Counted from the stretch's first letter, positions 48,277-61,188 are shown. The stretch is 64,000 nt of DNA from Anaeromyxobacter paludicola (GCF_023169965.1 NZ_AP025592.1:1302001-1366000), one strand, 5' to 3'. Notes: generated by a model not told the origin, from the sequence alone. Translations and numbers: made by a program.

Positions 48277-48498
48277 CTACTTGTCGCGGTAGGTGATCCG
48301 CCCGCGGGAGAGGTCGTACGGGGAGAGCTCCAGCTTCACGCGGTCGCCGGGGATGATGCGGATGTGGAACTTCTTCATCTTCCCCGACGCGTAGGCCAGG
48401 ACGACCGGGCCCTGATCCACCTTCACTCGGTACATGCCACCGGCGAGGGCCTCCTCGACCGTACCCTGGACTTCGATGCCCGCTTCCTTCTCGCTCAT
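48277..48498 (-). CDS. infA: Translation initiation factor IF-1
   Basis: IF-1 binds the A site of the 30S subunit during initiation. The 73-residue product has the OB-fold sequence [40 protein letters not shown] and the ending GRITYRDK. It is slightly diverged from the textbook EVEGTVVEALPNAMFRVEL but full length. AAGGGG precedes the ATG by 5 bases. It sits downstream of the cold-shock gene on the same strand, with a hairpin between. The usual ribosomal-protein neighbours are absent, so this may be a second copy of infA. Confidence 0.95.
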   Translation of the reverse strand: MSEKEAGIEVQGTVEEALAGGMYRVKVDQGPVVLAYASGKMKKFHIRIIPGDRVKLELSPYDLSRGRITYRDK

Positions 48499-48533
48499 CT
48501 AACCCCTTCTCTCGAACTCACGTCTCATAACGG

Positions 48534-48569
48534 GCGAGCGGCCCTCGCGGATTCCGGAGGGCCGCTCGC
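48534..48569 (-). terminator. Hairpin between the cold-shock gene and infA
   Basis: Positions 48534-48546 and 48557-48569 form a perfect 13-bp stem (GCGAGCGGCCCTC with its complement) and a 10-base loop, 22 bases after the cold-shock stop. On the minus strand it is followed by CCCGTTAT, a poor U-tract, so it may end transcripts inefficiently or act as a 3'-protecting structure. Confidence 0.6.
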
Positions 48570-48590
48570 GTGTGGCTGCGGTGCGGATAC

Positions 48591-48791
48591 CTAGGAACGG
48601 CGCACGTTGGCGGCCTGCAGTCCCTTGGGGCCCTGCACGACCTCGAACTCGACCCGCTCCCCCTCCTTCAGGGTACGGAAACCGTCCATGTTGATCGCGG
48701 TGTGGTGGACGAACACATCCTCGCCCCCCTCCTGCGAGATGAAACCGTACCCCTTCGCGTCATTGAACCACTTCACGGTGCCGTTCGCCAT
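48591..48791 (-). CDS. Cold-shock protein (CspA family)
   Basis: CSPs are small single-stranded nucleic-acid chaperones that melt RNA structure. The 66-residue product reads [20 protein letters not shown] with RNP1 as KGYGFI and RNP2 as VFVHH in [20 protein letters not shown], and ends [11 protein letters not shown]. All aromatic RNA-binding positions are present. A strong promoter lies about 80 bases before the ATG, so the transcript carries a leader of roughly 75 bases, as expected for a cold-shock gene. Myxobacteria often have several copies. It precedes infA on the same strand. Confidence 0.97.
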   Translation of the reverse strand: MANGTVKWFNDAKGYGFISQEGGEDVFVHHTAINMDGFRTLKEGERVEFEVVQGPKGLQAANVRRS

Positions 48792-48870
48792 GCTTCCGCT
48801 TCCTTGGTCGTGGTGTGGTCGGACCAGAGCGGCCCGACAGCCGAGGGATCGCGCCCCAGCCCGGTGGCGG

Positions 48871-48900
48871 ACTATCCCTGATATGGGCACGGAGCGTCAA
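48871..48900 (-). promoter_or_regulatory. Promoter of the cold-shock gene
   Basis: On the minus strand TTGACG (48895-48900) and GATAGT (48871-48876) are spaced 18 bases apart. The predicted start near 48865 gives a leader of about 75 bases before the ATG at 48791. The -10 matches at four of six positions. Confidence 0.65.
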
Positions 48901-48972
48901 GCATTCGCGCACTCTGTGTGCGTCCCTCCGACCGCCCAAAGTGCCCGAAGGCACCAGGGAATTTGATCGTGG

Positions 48973-49356
48973 TCACGCCCCGGTCGCCCACCTCGCGAGC
49001 GCCGTCCCGAGCACGCCCGCGACCAGGCAGCTCGTGGCCGTGAGCCCCAGGTACGCGAGGGCCTGGAGGAGCGCGCCCCGCTGCAGGAACCCGAGGGTCT
49101 CCTGATTGAAGGAGGAGTAGGTCGTGAAGCCCCCCATCACCCCCACCGCGAGCACCACCCGGACGTCGGGCGAGAGCGCGCCGGCCTCGAGCCCCAGGAC
49201 CGTGATGACGGCCAGGAGGAAGGAGCCGGCCACGTTGACGGTGAGGGTTCCGAACGGGAACCGGGTGCCGAGCCAGCGGGCGGCGCCCAGCGACACGAGG
49301 TAGCGCGCGCCGGTCCCCGCGGCGCCCGCGGCGCAGACCAGTAAGAAGCGGATCAT
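48973..49356 (-). CDS. crcB: CrcB/Fluc fluoride channel
   Basis: Fluc channels export fluoride and work as dual-topology dimers. The 127-residue product has four hydrophobic helices and the family marks GTGARYLVSLGAARW, FGTLTVNVAGSFLLA (NxxGSF) and GVMGGFTTYSSFNQETLGFL, which hold the pore Asn and Phe residues. It starts at MIRFLLVCAAGAAGTGARYL. Only one copy is seen, so a homodimer is expected. No fluoride riboswitch was found in the 110 bases upstream. The next gene upstream is the TPR gene on the same strand, 113 bases away. Confidence 0.95.
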   Translation of the reverse strand: MIRFLLVCAAGAAGTGARYLVSLGAARWLGTRFPFGTLTVNVAGSFLLAVITVLGLEAGALSPDVRVVLAVGVMGGFTTYSSFNQETLGFLQRGALLQALAYLGLTATSCLVAGVLGTALARWATGA

Positions 49357-49469
49357 CTCCGGGGCACCCTCAAGGCGCCGGAGCATACGGTCCGCCCGGG
49401 GCGGGGGCAAGCGGCCGGTGGCCGGCCGGGACGCCCGCCCACCGGCCACACCTCCGCGCCGCGGGCGCG

Positions 49470-49919
49470 CTACCCTGCCGCGAGCGCCGCGCCCTCGAGC
49501 GGCAGCTCCCCCATCGCCCGGAGCAGCGCCCGCGCCCGCTCGCCCGGCGCCCCCGGCGCCTCCGCCAGCGCCCGGAGCTCTCCCCGCCCCCGGCCCGCCT
49601 CGCGCGGATCGGCGAGCAGCGCCTCCGCCCGGACCAGCCGGACCTGCTCGTCGTCCGGCGCGAGCCGGACGGCCACCTCGGCGCAGAGCCGGGCCGCGAC
49701 GAGCCGCCCGCGGCGCCGCTCCACCTGCGAGAGCATGGCCCACGGGATCGGGTCCTTCGGGTTGGTGATCGCGAGCCCTTCGAGGAGGTCGTGGGCCGCC
49801 TCCAGGCGCCCCTCCTCGAGCTCGGTCCGGGCCAGCCCGGCGATCCCTCGCCCCAGCTCCGCGGTCATCCCCTGCAGCTCGGCCAGCGTGGGCCTCGCCA
49901 CCACCTTCGCGTCGTCCAT
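49470..49919 (-). CDS. TPR-type chaperone-like protein
   Basis: This 149-residue soluble protein has helices typical of tetratricopeptide repeats: GIAGLARTELEEGRLEAAHD, LLEGLAITNPKDPIPWAMLS, QVERRRGRLVAARLCAEVAV and RLAPDDEQVRLVRAEALLAD. The layout resembles SycD/LcrH-like class II chaperones of type III secretion, which hold exported proteins partly unfolded, though it is short and no family signature is decisive. GGAGG lies 6 bases before the ATG. It follows the 379-residue low-complexity gene by 12 bases, as in many substrate-chaperone pairs. Function is inferred. Confidence 0.75.
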   Translation of the reverse strand: MDDAKVVARPTLAELQGMTAELGRGIAGLARTELEEGRLEAAHDLLEGLAITNPKDPIPWAMLSQVERRRGRLVAARLCAEVAVRLAPDDEQVRLVRAEALLADPREAGRGRGELRALAEAPGAPGERARALLRAMGELPLEGAALAAG

Positions 49920-49931
49920 GAGCTTCCTCCG

Positions 49932-51071
49932 CTAGCGGATGTTGTTGATCTCGGCCATCCCGGTCTCGTGCATGCTCCGGAGGATGTTCGAGATGAGGGT
50001 GAACATCTGGTTCTGCTTCTCGACCGCGCGCTGGATCTCGAGCATGTCGAGCTTCTCGTCGGGCGAGCCGGCGTCGCTCGCGCCGGAGCTGCTCGACGCG
50101 CTCGAGGTCGAGGCCGAGCTGGAGCCGCCGCTCGACTTCCTTCCGGACCCGAGCACACCGGTGAGGACCCCTCCGACGGCCTCGCCGACGTCGCCCCCCA
50201 CCGCGAGCGCGAGCGGCGCGAGCTCCGGCTGACCGAGCGCGGTCGCGGCCGCGGCCAGGAGCGGCCCGCCGGCCTGGCCGGCCAGCTTGGCCGCGGCTCC
50301 CCCCACCGCGCCGACGGCGTCCCCGACGAACCCGGCGACGTCGCCGAGGAAGCCGAACAGCCCGCCGCCGCCGTCCTGCTTCGGCGCGGCCGTCCCCCCG
50401 CCGCCGGCGCCGCTCGAGCTCGCGCCGCTGGTCCGCGCGCTCGTGCCGTGCAGCTCGCGGTAGTTCTTCATGAGCGCCACGAGCTCGGCGTCCCCCTTCT
50501 GCTGGGTGAGCTTCATGAAGCGGAAGAGCTTCTCCTCGATGCTGAGCTTCTTGTCGTCGAGGAAGGCGTACTCGCCGCGGCTGCTGGTCGTCGTGCTCGT
50601 CTTCTTGGTCGTGGTCGTCTTCGCGGCGGCGCTCTTGCTCGCGCTGCCCGTCTTCGCCGCCGTGCTCGACCGGCTCGCGGTAGAGGCCTTCGCAGTGGCA
50701 CCGGACTTCGCCGAGAGCGTCGGGGGCGCCCCTGCCGCCGTCCCTGGCGCGGCGCCGGTCGTCGCCCGCGGCGTGGCGCCCTCCTCCGCTCCCGCCCCGG
50801 CGCTCGCGTATCCCGGAAGCTCCGCGCCGGCCGCTGCGTCCGGCGCCACGGTCCAGCCGCTGCCGGCCGGGCGCGACGCGCCGGCGGTCCCTGCCCGGGG
50901 CGGGTCGGCGACGAGCACGGCCCGGAAGGCCTCCGCCGCCGCGGCGACGCCGGCCGCGGCCGCCGCGGCGGCGCCGCGGGAGAGGCTGCCCGGCGCGAGG
51001 AGGCCGCCCGCCTCCGCCGGTGAAGTGGAGGGCGGTGCGACGGACGGCGGCGAACCCGGGCTGACGTTCAT
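49932..51071 (-). CDS. Ala/Ser/Gly-rich protein with helical motifs; possible secreted substrate of a type III-like system
   Basis: This 379-residue protein has an unstructured Ala/Ser/Pro-rich first half, a Ser/Thr/Lys-rich run, then an ordered helix EYAFLDDKKLSIEEKLFRFM followed by KLTQQKGDAELVALMKNYRE. A Gly/Ala-rich hydrophobic section (FGFLGDVAGFVGDAVGAVGG, LAGQAGGPLLAAAATALGQP) follows, then a Ser-rich linker and a C-terminal amphipathic helix (LEIQRAVEKQNQMFTLISNI, then LRSMHETGMAEINNIR). No Sec signal peptide is present although composition is like a secreted or envelope protein. GGAGG lies 4 bases before the ATG. The TPR gene follows directly. This mix recalls translocators of type III systems; no secretion genes are near. 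Real gene, function speculative. Confidence 0.7.
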   Translation of the reverse strand: MNVSPGSPPSVAPPSTSPAEAGGLLAPGSLSRGAAAAAAAGVAAAAEAFRAVLVADPPRAGTAGASRPAGSGWTVAPDAAAGAELPGYASAGAGAEEGATPRATTGAAPGTAAGAPPTLSAKSGATAKASTASRSSTAAKTGSASKSAAAKTTTTKKTSTTTSSRGEYAFLDDKKLSIEEKLFRFMKLTQQKGDAELVALMKNYRELHGTSARTSGASSSGAGGGGTAAPKQDGGGGLFGFLGDVAGFVGDAVGAVGGAAAKLAGQAGGPLLAAAATALGQPELAPLALAVGGDVGEAVGGVLTGVLGSGRKSSGGSSSASTSSASSSSGASDAGSPDEKLDMLEIQRAVEKQNQMFTLISNILRSMHETGMAEINNIR

Positions 51072-51226
51072 GTGGCCTCCTGGCGGAAGTGCGTGACGTG
51101 GAGGGCACCTAGCGCGCGGCGTGCCAAGCGCCGGCCGCGCGGGAAGGAGCCAGCTGCGCGGGTTTTCGAGAGGCCGCCGCGCCCGGCGCCGGCCGCGCGG
51201 CGGCTTCCCGGCCGCGACGCGGACGT

Positions 51227-51255
51227 TTGACTGGCCCCGGAGCGCCGCCTACATT
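51227..51255 (+). promoter_or_regulatory. Leaderless-type promoter of ruvX-mltG
   Basis: TTGACT (51227-51232) and TACATT (51250-51255) are spaced exactly 17 bases apart and match the consensus well. Only 9 bases lie between the -10 and the ruvX ATG at 51265, and none resembles a ribosome-binding site. The transcript should begin at or within about 3 bases of the ATG. Confidence 0.75.
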
Positions 51256-51264
51256 GCGCGCCGA

Positions 51265-51678
51265 ATGCGCTACCTCGGCCTCGATCTCGGCCGCGCCACC
51301 ATCGGCCTCGCCCTCGCCGACGACGTGCTGCGCACGGCCCGCGCCCTGCACACCGTCCGTCGCACGCGGGAGGAGGCCGACCTGGCCGCCGTGAAGCAGG
51401 TGGCCGACGACTACGAGGTCACCCAGGCCGTCCTCGGCCTGCCGCTCAACATGGACGGCACCGAGGGGCCCTCGGCGAAGCTGGCGCGCCGCTTCGCGCC
51501 GCGGCTCGAGGCGGCCCTCGGGGTGCCGGTCGCGCTGTTCGACGAGCGGCTCTCCACCTTCGAGGCGGAGACGCGGCTGCGCGAGCGCGGCCTCTCCGCG
51601 CGCGACCAGCGGGCGGTGATCGACGCCGAGGCGGCCGCGGTGATCCTCCAGGGCTGGCTCGACGGGAGGTCCGCGTGA
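51265..51678 (+). CDS. ruvX: RuvX/YqgF family Holliday-junction resolvase-like nuclease
   Basis: YqgF proteins are RNase H-fold nucleases, implicated in 16S rRNA maturation and in junction processing. The 137-residue product has [20 protein letters not shown] (first acidic residue Asp), [34 protein letters not shown] (second acidic residue) and [18 protein letters not shown] (third). Length is normal. It probably has a leaderless start. An upstream ATG at 51121 gives an Arg/Pro-rich extension absent from the family and is rejected. mltG begins inside its stop codon, which matches the frequent linkage of these genes. Confidence 0.96.
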   Translation: MRYLGLDLGRATIGLALADDVLRTARALHTVRRTREEADLAAVKQVADDYEVTQAVLGLPLNMDGTEGPSAKLARRFAPRLEAALGVPVALFDERLSTFEAETRLRERGLSARDQRAVIDAEAAAVILQGWLDGRSA

Positions 51679-52748
51679 GGCCGCTCCGCGCGCTCCTCCT
51701 CGCCGGCCTCGCCGGCGCGGCCCTCCTGGCCGGCTGGCTCCTGTACGAGCGCGCCGCGCTCCTCTCCTTCGCCGCGACTCCCTTCGGCTCGGCCGAGGAG
51801 AAGCTGGTCGACGTCCCGGCGGGCTCCTCGGCGCACGCGGTGGTCCGCATCCTGGCCCGGAGCGGCGTCCTGTCGGACGAGCGGATCGCCTGGCGCTACG
51901 TCCGCTGGCTGAAGCGGGACAAGCGCGCGCTGCGGGCCGGCGAGTACGCGTTCGCCGGGCCGCTCACGCCGGACCAGGTGCTGGAGCGCGTCTACCGGGG
52001 CGAGGTGAAGACCTACAAGTTCACCGTGCCCGAGGGGCTCCGGATGGACGAGATCGCGGCCATCGTCGAGGACGCCGGGCTCGGCAAGGCCCGCGACCTC
52101 CTCGCGACCATGCGCGACCCCGCGGTGGCGCGCGAGCTCGGCGTCCCCTTCCCCAACCTCGAGGGCTACCTCTTCCCCGACACCTACGCGTTCACGAGGA
52201 ACCCGAAGCCGCGCGCCGTGGTGGACGCGATGGTGGCGCGGTTCCGCGCGGCCCTGCGCGAGGCCGAGGCGCAGCGCCTGCCGGGCGTCCGGCTCTCGGA
52301 GAAGGAGGCGGTCACGCTCGCCTCGATCGTCGAGAAGGAGACCGGGCGGCCGGAGGAGCGGCCGCACATCTCCTGCGTGTTCCACAACCGGCTCCGGCGC
52401 GGCATGCGGCTGCAGACGGACCCCACCGTAATGTACGCGACCATGCTCCGCCGCGGCGGCCGCTGGTCGCAGAACATCACGCGCGCCGACCTGCTGGCGG
52501 CGCACCCGTACAACACCTACACGAGCGACGGCCTGCCGCCCGGGCCCATCGCGAGCCCCGGCGAGGCGGCGCTGGTGGCGGCGCTCCACCCGTCGGCGTG
52601 CGACGACCTCTACTTCGTCTCGCGCAACGACGGCACGCACGTCTTCTGCCCGGACCTCGCCTGCCACAACGCGGCGGTGCGCAAGTGGCAGGTGGAGTTC
52701 TTCCGGCGACGGGCCGCGCACCGTCCCGCCGGGGGTGGCGCCGAGTAG
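51675..52748 (+). CDS. mltG: MltG endolytic murein transglycosylase
   Basis: MltG cuts nascent glycan strands internally and helps to end their synthesis. The 357-residue product has one N-terminal membrane helix ([20 protein letters not shown]), a LysM-like domain ([40 protein letters not shown]) and the YceG catalytic domain with [40 protein letters not shown] (catalytic Glu in EKET) and [31 protein letters not shown]. The start is a GTG overlapping the ruvX stop. Length is normal. Confidence 0.97.
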   Translation: MRPLRALLLAGLAGAALLAGWLLYERAALLSFAATPFGSAEEKLVDVPAGSSAHAVVRILARSGVLSDERIAWRYVRWLKRDKRALRAGEYAFAGPLTPDQVLERVYRGEVKTYKFTVPEGLRMDEIAAIVEDAGLGKARDLLATMRDPAVARELGVPFPNLEGYLFPDTYAFTRNPKPRAVVDAMVARFRAALREAEAQRLPGVRLSEKEAVTLASIVEKETGRPEERPHISCVFHNRLRRGMRLQTDPTVMYATMLRRGGRWSQNITRADLLAAHPYNTYTSDGLPPGPIASPGEAALVAALHPSACDDLYFVSRNDGTHVFCPDLACHNAAVRKWQVEFFRRRAAHRPAGGGAE

Positions 52749-52862
52749 GCAGCGCGCCGGATCGCCCCATGCAGGCCGCAGGGGCGCGTCCGCTCGCATC
52801 CGTGGCGAGCGCTTCTTATCCTCCCCTTCATCGGCTGGCAGCCCGCCGATTCGGGAGATTGG

Positions 52863-54938
<2,076 letters not shown>

Positions 54939-54961
54939 CGCGGGGCATTCCCGGGGCCCGC

Positions 54962-56065
54962 ATGTCTTTGAAGATCAAGCAGGACCACGCCCGCTTCCGC
55001 GACATCGTCCGCGGCCGCATCAAGAACAACCTGCGCAAGTACGTGCAGAAGGGGGAGATGATCGGCCGCAAGGGGAAGGACTTCATCACCATCCCCGTGC
55101 CGACCATCGACATCCCGCACTTCCGCTTCGGCGAGAAGCAGCAGGGCGGGGTCGCGCAGGGCGACGGACAGCCCGGCGACCCGCTCTCGGCGGGCCAGGG
55201 GGACGGCACCGGCCAGGCCGGCCAGGGCGAGGGGCACCACCTGCTCGAGGTGGACGTCTCGCTCGACGAGCTGGCCGAGATCCTGGGCGAGGAGCTGCAG
55301 CTCCCCCGGATCGAGCCGCGCGGCCGGGACCGGATCGTCACCACCAAGCTCAAGTACACCGGGATCTCGCCGTCCGGGCCGGAGTCGCTGCGCCACTTCA
55401 AGCGGACCTACAAGCAGGCCCTGCGGCGGCAGATCGCGAGCGGCGCCTACAGCTGGAAGAAGCCGGTCATCGTGCCGATGCGCGAGGACCGGCGCTACCG
55501 CACCTGGAAGCAGGTCCCGCTCCCCGAGACCAACGCCGTCGTCATCTACATGATGGACGTGTCGGGCTCGATGGGCGACGAGCAGAAGGAGGTCGTCCGC
55601 ATCGAGTCCTTCTGGATCGATACCTGGCTCAGGAGGCACTACAAGGGGCTCGAGACCCGCTACGTGATCCACGACGCGGTGGCGCGCGAGGTGGACCGGG
55701 AGACCTTCTTCCACACCCGCGAGTCGGGCGGGACGATGATCTCCTCCGCCTACAAGCTCTGCCGGGAGATCATCGACACCGACTACGGCGCCGCGGCCTG
55801 GAACGTCTACCCGTTCCACTTCTCCGACGGCGACAACTGGAGCGCCGACGACACGCGGCTCTGCGTGGACCTCCTGCGCACCGGCATCCTGCCGAACGTG
55901 AACCTCTTCTGCTACGGCCAGGTGGAGAGCCCGTACGGCTCGGGCCAGTTCATCAAGGACCTGCGGGAGACGGTGGGGCCGCAGGAGAACGTCGCCCTGT
56001 CCGAGATCGCCGACAAGGAGGCCATCTACGGCTCCATCAAGCAGTTCCTCGGGAAGGGCAAGTAG
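54962..56065 (+). CDS. DUF444 (YeaH/YhbH) family VWA-like protein
   Basis: DUF444 proteins are obligate neighbours of PrkA; Bacillus YhbH is needed for sporulation efficiency. The 367-residue product starts [21 protein letters not shown] Gly/Gln-rich linker ([13 protein letters not shown]) precedes the core: [20 protein letters not shown] region, then a VWA-type metal site [20 protein letters not shown] (DxSxS) and [20 protein letters not shown]. It lies 23 bases after prkA and 11 bases before spoVR on the same strand. It probably acts with PrkA as an adaptor or target. Confidence 0.95.
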   Translation: MSLKIKQDHARFRDIVRGRIKNNLRKYVQKGEMIGRKGKDFITIPVPTIDIPHFRFGEKQQGGVAQGDGQPGDPLSAGQGDGTGQAGQGEGHHLLEVDVSLDELAEILGEELQLPRIEPRGRDRIVTTKLKYTGISPSGPESLRHFKRTYKQALRRQIASGAYSWKKPVIVPMREDRRYRTWKQVPLPETNAVVIYMMDVSGSMGDEQKEVVRIESFWIDTWLRRHYKGLETRYVIHDAVAREVDRETFFHTRESGGTMISSAYKLCREIIDTDYGAAAWNVYPFHFSDGDNWSADDTRLCVDLLRTGILPNVNLFCYGQVESPYGSGQFIKDLRETVGPQENVALSEIADKEAIYGSIKQFLGKGK

Positions 56066-56076
56066 AGGAGCGCCGC

Positions 56077-57570
<1,494 letters not shown>

Positions 57571-57661
57571 GCGCGCCTGTGGGCGCCGCTCGCCCCGGGA
57601 CGCACATCGCCGTCCGTTTGTGCCTGGATCCGGTGAGGCGATCGGCTACCATGGCGGCCGC

Positions 57662-59053
57662 GTGACCCGGCTCCCCTCCGACCCCCTCCGCCGCCTCGCC
57701 CTGGCGGCCGCCGCCCTCGGCGCGCTCGTCGCGCTCCTCTGCGCCGCGCCCCGGTGGCTCCACCGCCCCGCCGCCCCCTCCGGCCCGTCCGCCGCGACGA
57801 CCGCCGCGCCCCAGGCCCCGCTGCCGCCGGAGATCGCGGCCGCCGTGGCGCCCTTCGGCGCGGCGACGCCGGTCGAGGTCGGGTCGCTCCCGCTCCCCCT
57901 CCCCGCCGCGCCCCCCGGCGCCCGGGCGGTGGCCCAGGCGGTGGCGGCCCACGCCGGGCCGGTGAAGCGGCTCACCGTCGAGATCGTGCGGCTCGGCCGC
58001 AACCAGACCCTGGCCCAGGCGCTGTACGGGCTCGCGCTCGACGCCGCCGAGGTCCGGTCGGTGGTGAAGGTGCTCGGGGGCGTCTTCCCCTTCCGGCGCG
58101 CCAGGCCGGGCGATCAGATCCGGCTCGAGCGGGTCGAGGGGCAGAGCGGGATCCAGCGCATCACCTACCGCCAGGGCCCGGCGCAGGAGTGGATGGTGCA
58201 GCGGGCCGCCGACGGGCAGCTCGCCGCCGAGAAGCGGCCGGTGGAGCTCAAGACCGAGCTCGCGCGGGTGGACGTCACCCTCGAGTCCTCCCTCTACGAG
58301 TCGCTGGTGAAGGCCGGGGAGGACCCGTCGCTCGCGGTGGCCGCCGCCGACGTCCTCGCGTTCGACGTCGACTTCTACCGGGACATCCAGCGCGGCGACC
58401 GGATGAAGATGCTGGTCGAGAAGGTCTACGCCGACGGCAAGCTGCTCCGCTACGGCGAGATCCAGGCCGCCGAGTACGTCGGCTCCACGGTGGGCCGCAA
58501 GCGGCTCTTCCGCTACGTCGATCCCTCCGGGCAGGTCGCCTACTACGACGACCAGGGCAACAGCGCGCGCCGCGGCTTCCTCAAGTCGCCGCTCAAGTAC
58601 GCCCACGTCACGAGCGGCTTCGGGATGCGCTTCCACCCGGTGCTCCAGTACATGCGGGCGCACCAGGGCGTGGACTACGGCGCGCCGACCGGCACGCCGG
58701 TCTGGGCGGTGTCGGACGGCACGGTGAAGACCGCCGGCTGGCAGGGCGGGTGCGGCAAGGCCGTCACCCTGCACCACCGGAACGGGCTCGACACCGTCTA
58801 CTGCCACCTCTCCGCCATCGCGGTGCGGGCGGGCACGCACGTCTCGCAGAAGCAGGTCATCGGCGCGGTCGGCCAGACCGGCCTCGCCTCGGGCCCGCAC
58901 CTCCACTTCGCGGTGAAGCGCGACGGCGCCTTCCTGAACCCGCTCGGCATCAAGCTGCCGCGCGAGGCGCCGCTGCCCAACGAGTACCGGGCCGACTTCA
59001 AGAAGAAGGTCGCGCCGCTCGTGCAGAAGCTCGAGGCGCAGCCGGTCGTCTGA
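57662..59053 (+). CDS. M23 family murein DD-endopeptidase
   Basis: M23 enzymes are zinc endopeptidases that cut peptidoglycan cross-links. The product has about 463 residues, with a signal anchor (RRLALAAAALGALVALLCAA) and an Opa-like/LysM-type middle domain (LTVEIVRLGRNQTLAQALYG to YRDIQRGDRMKMLVEKVYAD). The C-terminal M23 domain holds GFGMRFHPVLQYMRAHQGVD (first His and the Asp) and GLASGPHLHFAVKRDG (HxH), so the zinc site is complete. A GTG at 57620 would add 14 residues; neither start has a good ribosome-binding site. It acts alone between spoVR and the helicase, and converges on the latter. Confidence 0.94.
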   Translation: MTRLPSDPLRRLALAAAALGALVALLCAAPRWLHRPAAPSGPSAATTAAPQAPLPPEIAAAVAPFGAATPVEVGSLPLPLPAAPPGARAVAQAVAAHAGPVKRLTVEIVRLGRNQTLAQALYGLALDAAEVRSVVKVLGGVFPFRRARPGDQIRLERVEGQSGIQRITYRQGPAQEWMVQRAADGQLAAEKRPVELKTELARVDVTLESSLYESLVKAGEDPSLAVAAADVLAFDVDFYRDIQRGDRMKMLVEKVYADGKLLRYGEIQAAEYVGSTVGRKRLFRYVDPSGQVAYYDDQGNSARRGFLKSPLKYAHVTSGFGMRFHPVLQYMRAHQGVDYGAPTGTPVWAVSDGTVKTAGWQGGCGKAVTLHHRNGLDTVYCHLSAIAVRAGTHVSQKQVIGAVGQTGLASGPHLHFAVKRDGAFLNPLGIKLPREAPLPNEYRADFKKKVAPLVQKLEAQPVV

Positions 59054-59075
59054 GGTCGCGGGCGCCGCCTCCCTG

Positions 59076-59104
59076 CCCCTCCCCGCTGCGCGGGAGAGGG
59101 GGAG
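59076..59104. terminator. Imperfect GC-rich hairpin between convergent genes
   Basis: An inverted repeat of CCCCTCCCCGC and a near-complement with small bulges (59076-59086 and 59090-59100) lies between the M23 peptidase and helicase genes, which converge. No U-tract follows on either strand, so it could be a weak bidirectional terminator or one of the dispersed palindromes common in GC-rich genomes. Confidence 0.35.
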
Positions 59105-59140
59105 AGGCGCGGCGCGCCGCGCCGGCCCTGCCGCGGGGGC

Positions 59141-61081
59141 CTACCTGCTCCGCCGCCGCCGCGCCTTCTCGGCGCCGAGCTTGACGCCCTCGAACTCCTT
59201 GCCGTCGAGCGCCGCCACGGCTCCCTCGACCGCCTCGGGCTGCACGAGGAGGTAGCTGTGGCTGCCGCGGACCTCGACTCCGAGGAGCTGGAGGTCCGGC
59301 GCCAGCGCGCCCACCGCCGCGCGGACCTTGGCCTCGTCGGCGCCGTCCTTCTCGCCGAGCTTCAGGAAGACCTTCCCGCGGGCGGGCTGGCGCGGCTCCG
59401 CCGCGACCGGGGCGCCCTCCCCCGCCGCGATGGACACCTCGCGCACGCCGGGCTCCGGCGCCGCCGCGTCCCGGTCGGGAGTCGCGGCCGCCGCGGTGCC
59501 CGGCACGCTCGGCGCCCGCTCGCGCCGCTCGCGATCCTCGCGGTGCTCGCGCCCCTTCCGCTCGCCGCGCTCACCCCGCCCGCGGCCCTCGCGCCGCTCG
59601 CGCCCGCCGCGCTCGCCGTCCCTGCGCTCCCGGCGCGGGCCGCGCTCGCGCGCCTCGTGCGGCGGCTCCTCGCCCGACGCCTTGCGCTCGTGCTCCTCCT
59701 TCTTGTGCTCCGCCTTCTGGAGCGCCTGCACCTTCTCCATGTGCAGGTGCGAGAAGAAGGACTTGAGGGCGTAGGCCATGAGCCACTCGCCGTCCTGCCG
59801 CGACTTGAGCTCCTGCGCGAGGGGGATGAAGGCCTCGAAGATCGAGGCGCTCATGCCGTCCTTGAGCTGGGCCACGTGGCGGTCGAGCCAGGTGCGCCGC
59901 GCCTCCTCGGGGGTGGGCAGCGCCTTCTCCTCGAAGTCGATGGCGTACTTCGACTTGAGCGCCTTGAGGGTCATCATCTCCCCGCCCGAGACCAGCGACA
60001 CGGCGGTGCCCTTCTTGCCGATGCGCCCGGTCCGGCCGACCCGGTGCAGGTAGACGGCCGGGTCCTCCGGGAGCGAGTAGTTGATGACGTGGGTGAGGTC
60101 GGAGATGTCGATGCCGCGGGCGGCGATGTCGGTCGCCACCATGAAGCGCAGCTCGCCCTTCTTCACCTTGGCCATCACCCGCTCGCGCTCCTTCTGCGGC
60201 AGGTCCCCGTTCAGGAGCTCGGCGTCGTAGCCGTTCCGGTTCAGCACCGCCGTGACCAGCGAGGTGTCGCTGCGGGTGTTGCAGAACACGATGGCCGACT
60301 CCGGCTCCTCCGCCTCGATCATGTAGAGGAGGTTGCGCGGCTTCGGGTAGGCGTCCACGGTGGGGTAGATGACGTTCCGGATGTTGTCCACCCGGTACTC
60401 GTCGCCCGAGAGGAGGATGGTCTCCGGGCTCGTCAGGTACTTCTGGATGATCTGCTCGATGTCGGCCGGGACGGTGGCCGAGAAGAGCAGCTGCTGGCAG
60501 TCGTCGGGCAGCCGATCGAGGATGCGCGTCACGTCCTCGTAGAAGCCCATGTCGAGCATCTCGTCGGCCTCGTCGAGGCAGGAGACGAGCACGTGGTCGA
60601 GCTTGAGCGTGCCGCGCTGGATGTGGTCCTGGATCCGGCCCGGGGTGCCGACGATGATCTCGGCGCCGGCCCGGAGCTTGTCGAGCTGCTCGCCCATGCC
60701 GGTGCCACCGTAGACCGCGAGGACGGTGAGGTCCTTGTGCTTCGCGAGGCCGGCCAGCTCCTCGGCGACCTGGAGCGCCAGCTCGCGCGTGGGGCACATC
60801 ACGAGCGCGGAGGGCTGCCGCCGGCCGCCCGGCACCTTCTCCAGGATGGGGATGCCGAACGCGGCGGTCTTGCCCGTGCCGGTCTTGGACCGGACGATGA
60901 CGTCCTTGCCGTCGAGGATGGGGCGGGCGGTGCGGGCCTGCACCGGCGTGGGCTGGACGTAGCCCTTCTCCGCGATGGCGCGGCGGAGCTCCTCGGACAG
61001 CCCGAGGTCGTCGAAGGAGGCCTGCGAAACGTACTCGGACGCGGGCGCCTCGGCGCCCGCGGGGATATTCTGGTCTTCCAT
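59141..61081 (-). CDS. DEAD-box ATP-dependent RNA helicase, DeaD/DbpA type
   Basis: This 646-residue enzyme unwinds RNA, most likely in ribosome assembly or mRNA turnover. It shows the Q motif ([20 protein letters not shown]), motif [23 protein letters not shown] in [20 protein letters not shown] in [19 protein letters not shown] and [17 protein letters not shown] charged, Arg/Glu-rich linker ([20 protein letters not shown]) leads to a C-terminal RRM-like domain ([20 protein letters not shown]) of the DbpA type. A GTG two codons upstream of the ATG at 61081 is an alternative start. It is divergent from rpoH. Confidence 0.95.
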   Translation of the reverse strand: MEDQNIPAGAEAPASEYVSQASFDDLGLSEELRRAIAEKGYVQPTPVQARTARPILDGKDVIVRSKTGTGKTAAFGIPILEKVPGGRRQPSALVMCPTRELALQVAEELAGLAKHKDLTVLAVYGGTGMGEQLDKLRAGAEIIVGTPGRIQDHIQRGTLKLDHVLVSCLDEADEMLDMGFYEDVTRILDRLPDDCQQLLFSATVPADIEQIIQKYLTSPETILLSGDEYRVDNIRNVIYPTVDAYPKPRNLLYMIEAEEPESAIVFCNTRSDTSLVTAVLNRNGYDAELLNGDLPQKERERVMAKVKKGELRFMVATDIAARGIDISDLTHVINYSLPEDPAVYLHRVGRTGRIGKKGTAVSLVSGGEMMTLKALKSKYAIDFEEKALPTPEEARRTWLDRHVAQLKDGMSASIFEAFIPLAQELKSRQDGEWLMAYALKSFFSHLHMEKVQALQKAEHKKEEHERKASGEEPPHEARERGPRRERRDGERGGRERREGRGRGERGERKGREHREDRERRERAPSVPGTAAAATPDRDAAAPEPGVREVSIAAGEGAPVAAEPRQPARGKVFLKLGEKDGADEAKVRAAVGALAPDLQLLGVEVRGSHSYLLVQPEAVEGAVAALDGKEFEGVKLGAEKARRRRSR

Positions 61082-61188
61082 GCGCACTCTCTGAGTCAGG
61101 GGCGCATGGCGGCTCGCTGGACTGCGTCGGCCCCGGTCGAGGGGACCGGGGCCCGCGCCACCCTGCGAAACGCCATGCGCCAGTGTGG

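Noticed and set aside
49357-49469. Fluoride riboswitch before crcB
   Set aside because: No recognisable riboswitch core in this short GC-rich gap.
48973-51108. 711-residue frame spanning crcB, the TPR gene and the secreted-like gene
   Set aside because: Reads crcB in frame only at its end; the rest is antisense or out-of-frame low complexity, and separate genes with good ribosome-binding sites explain the region.
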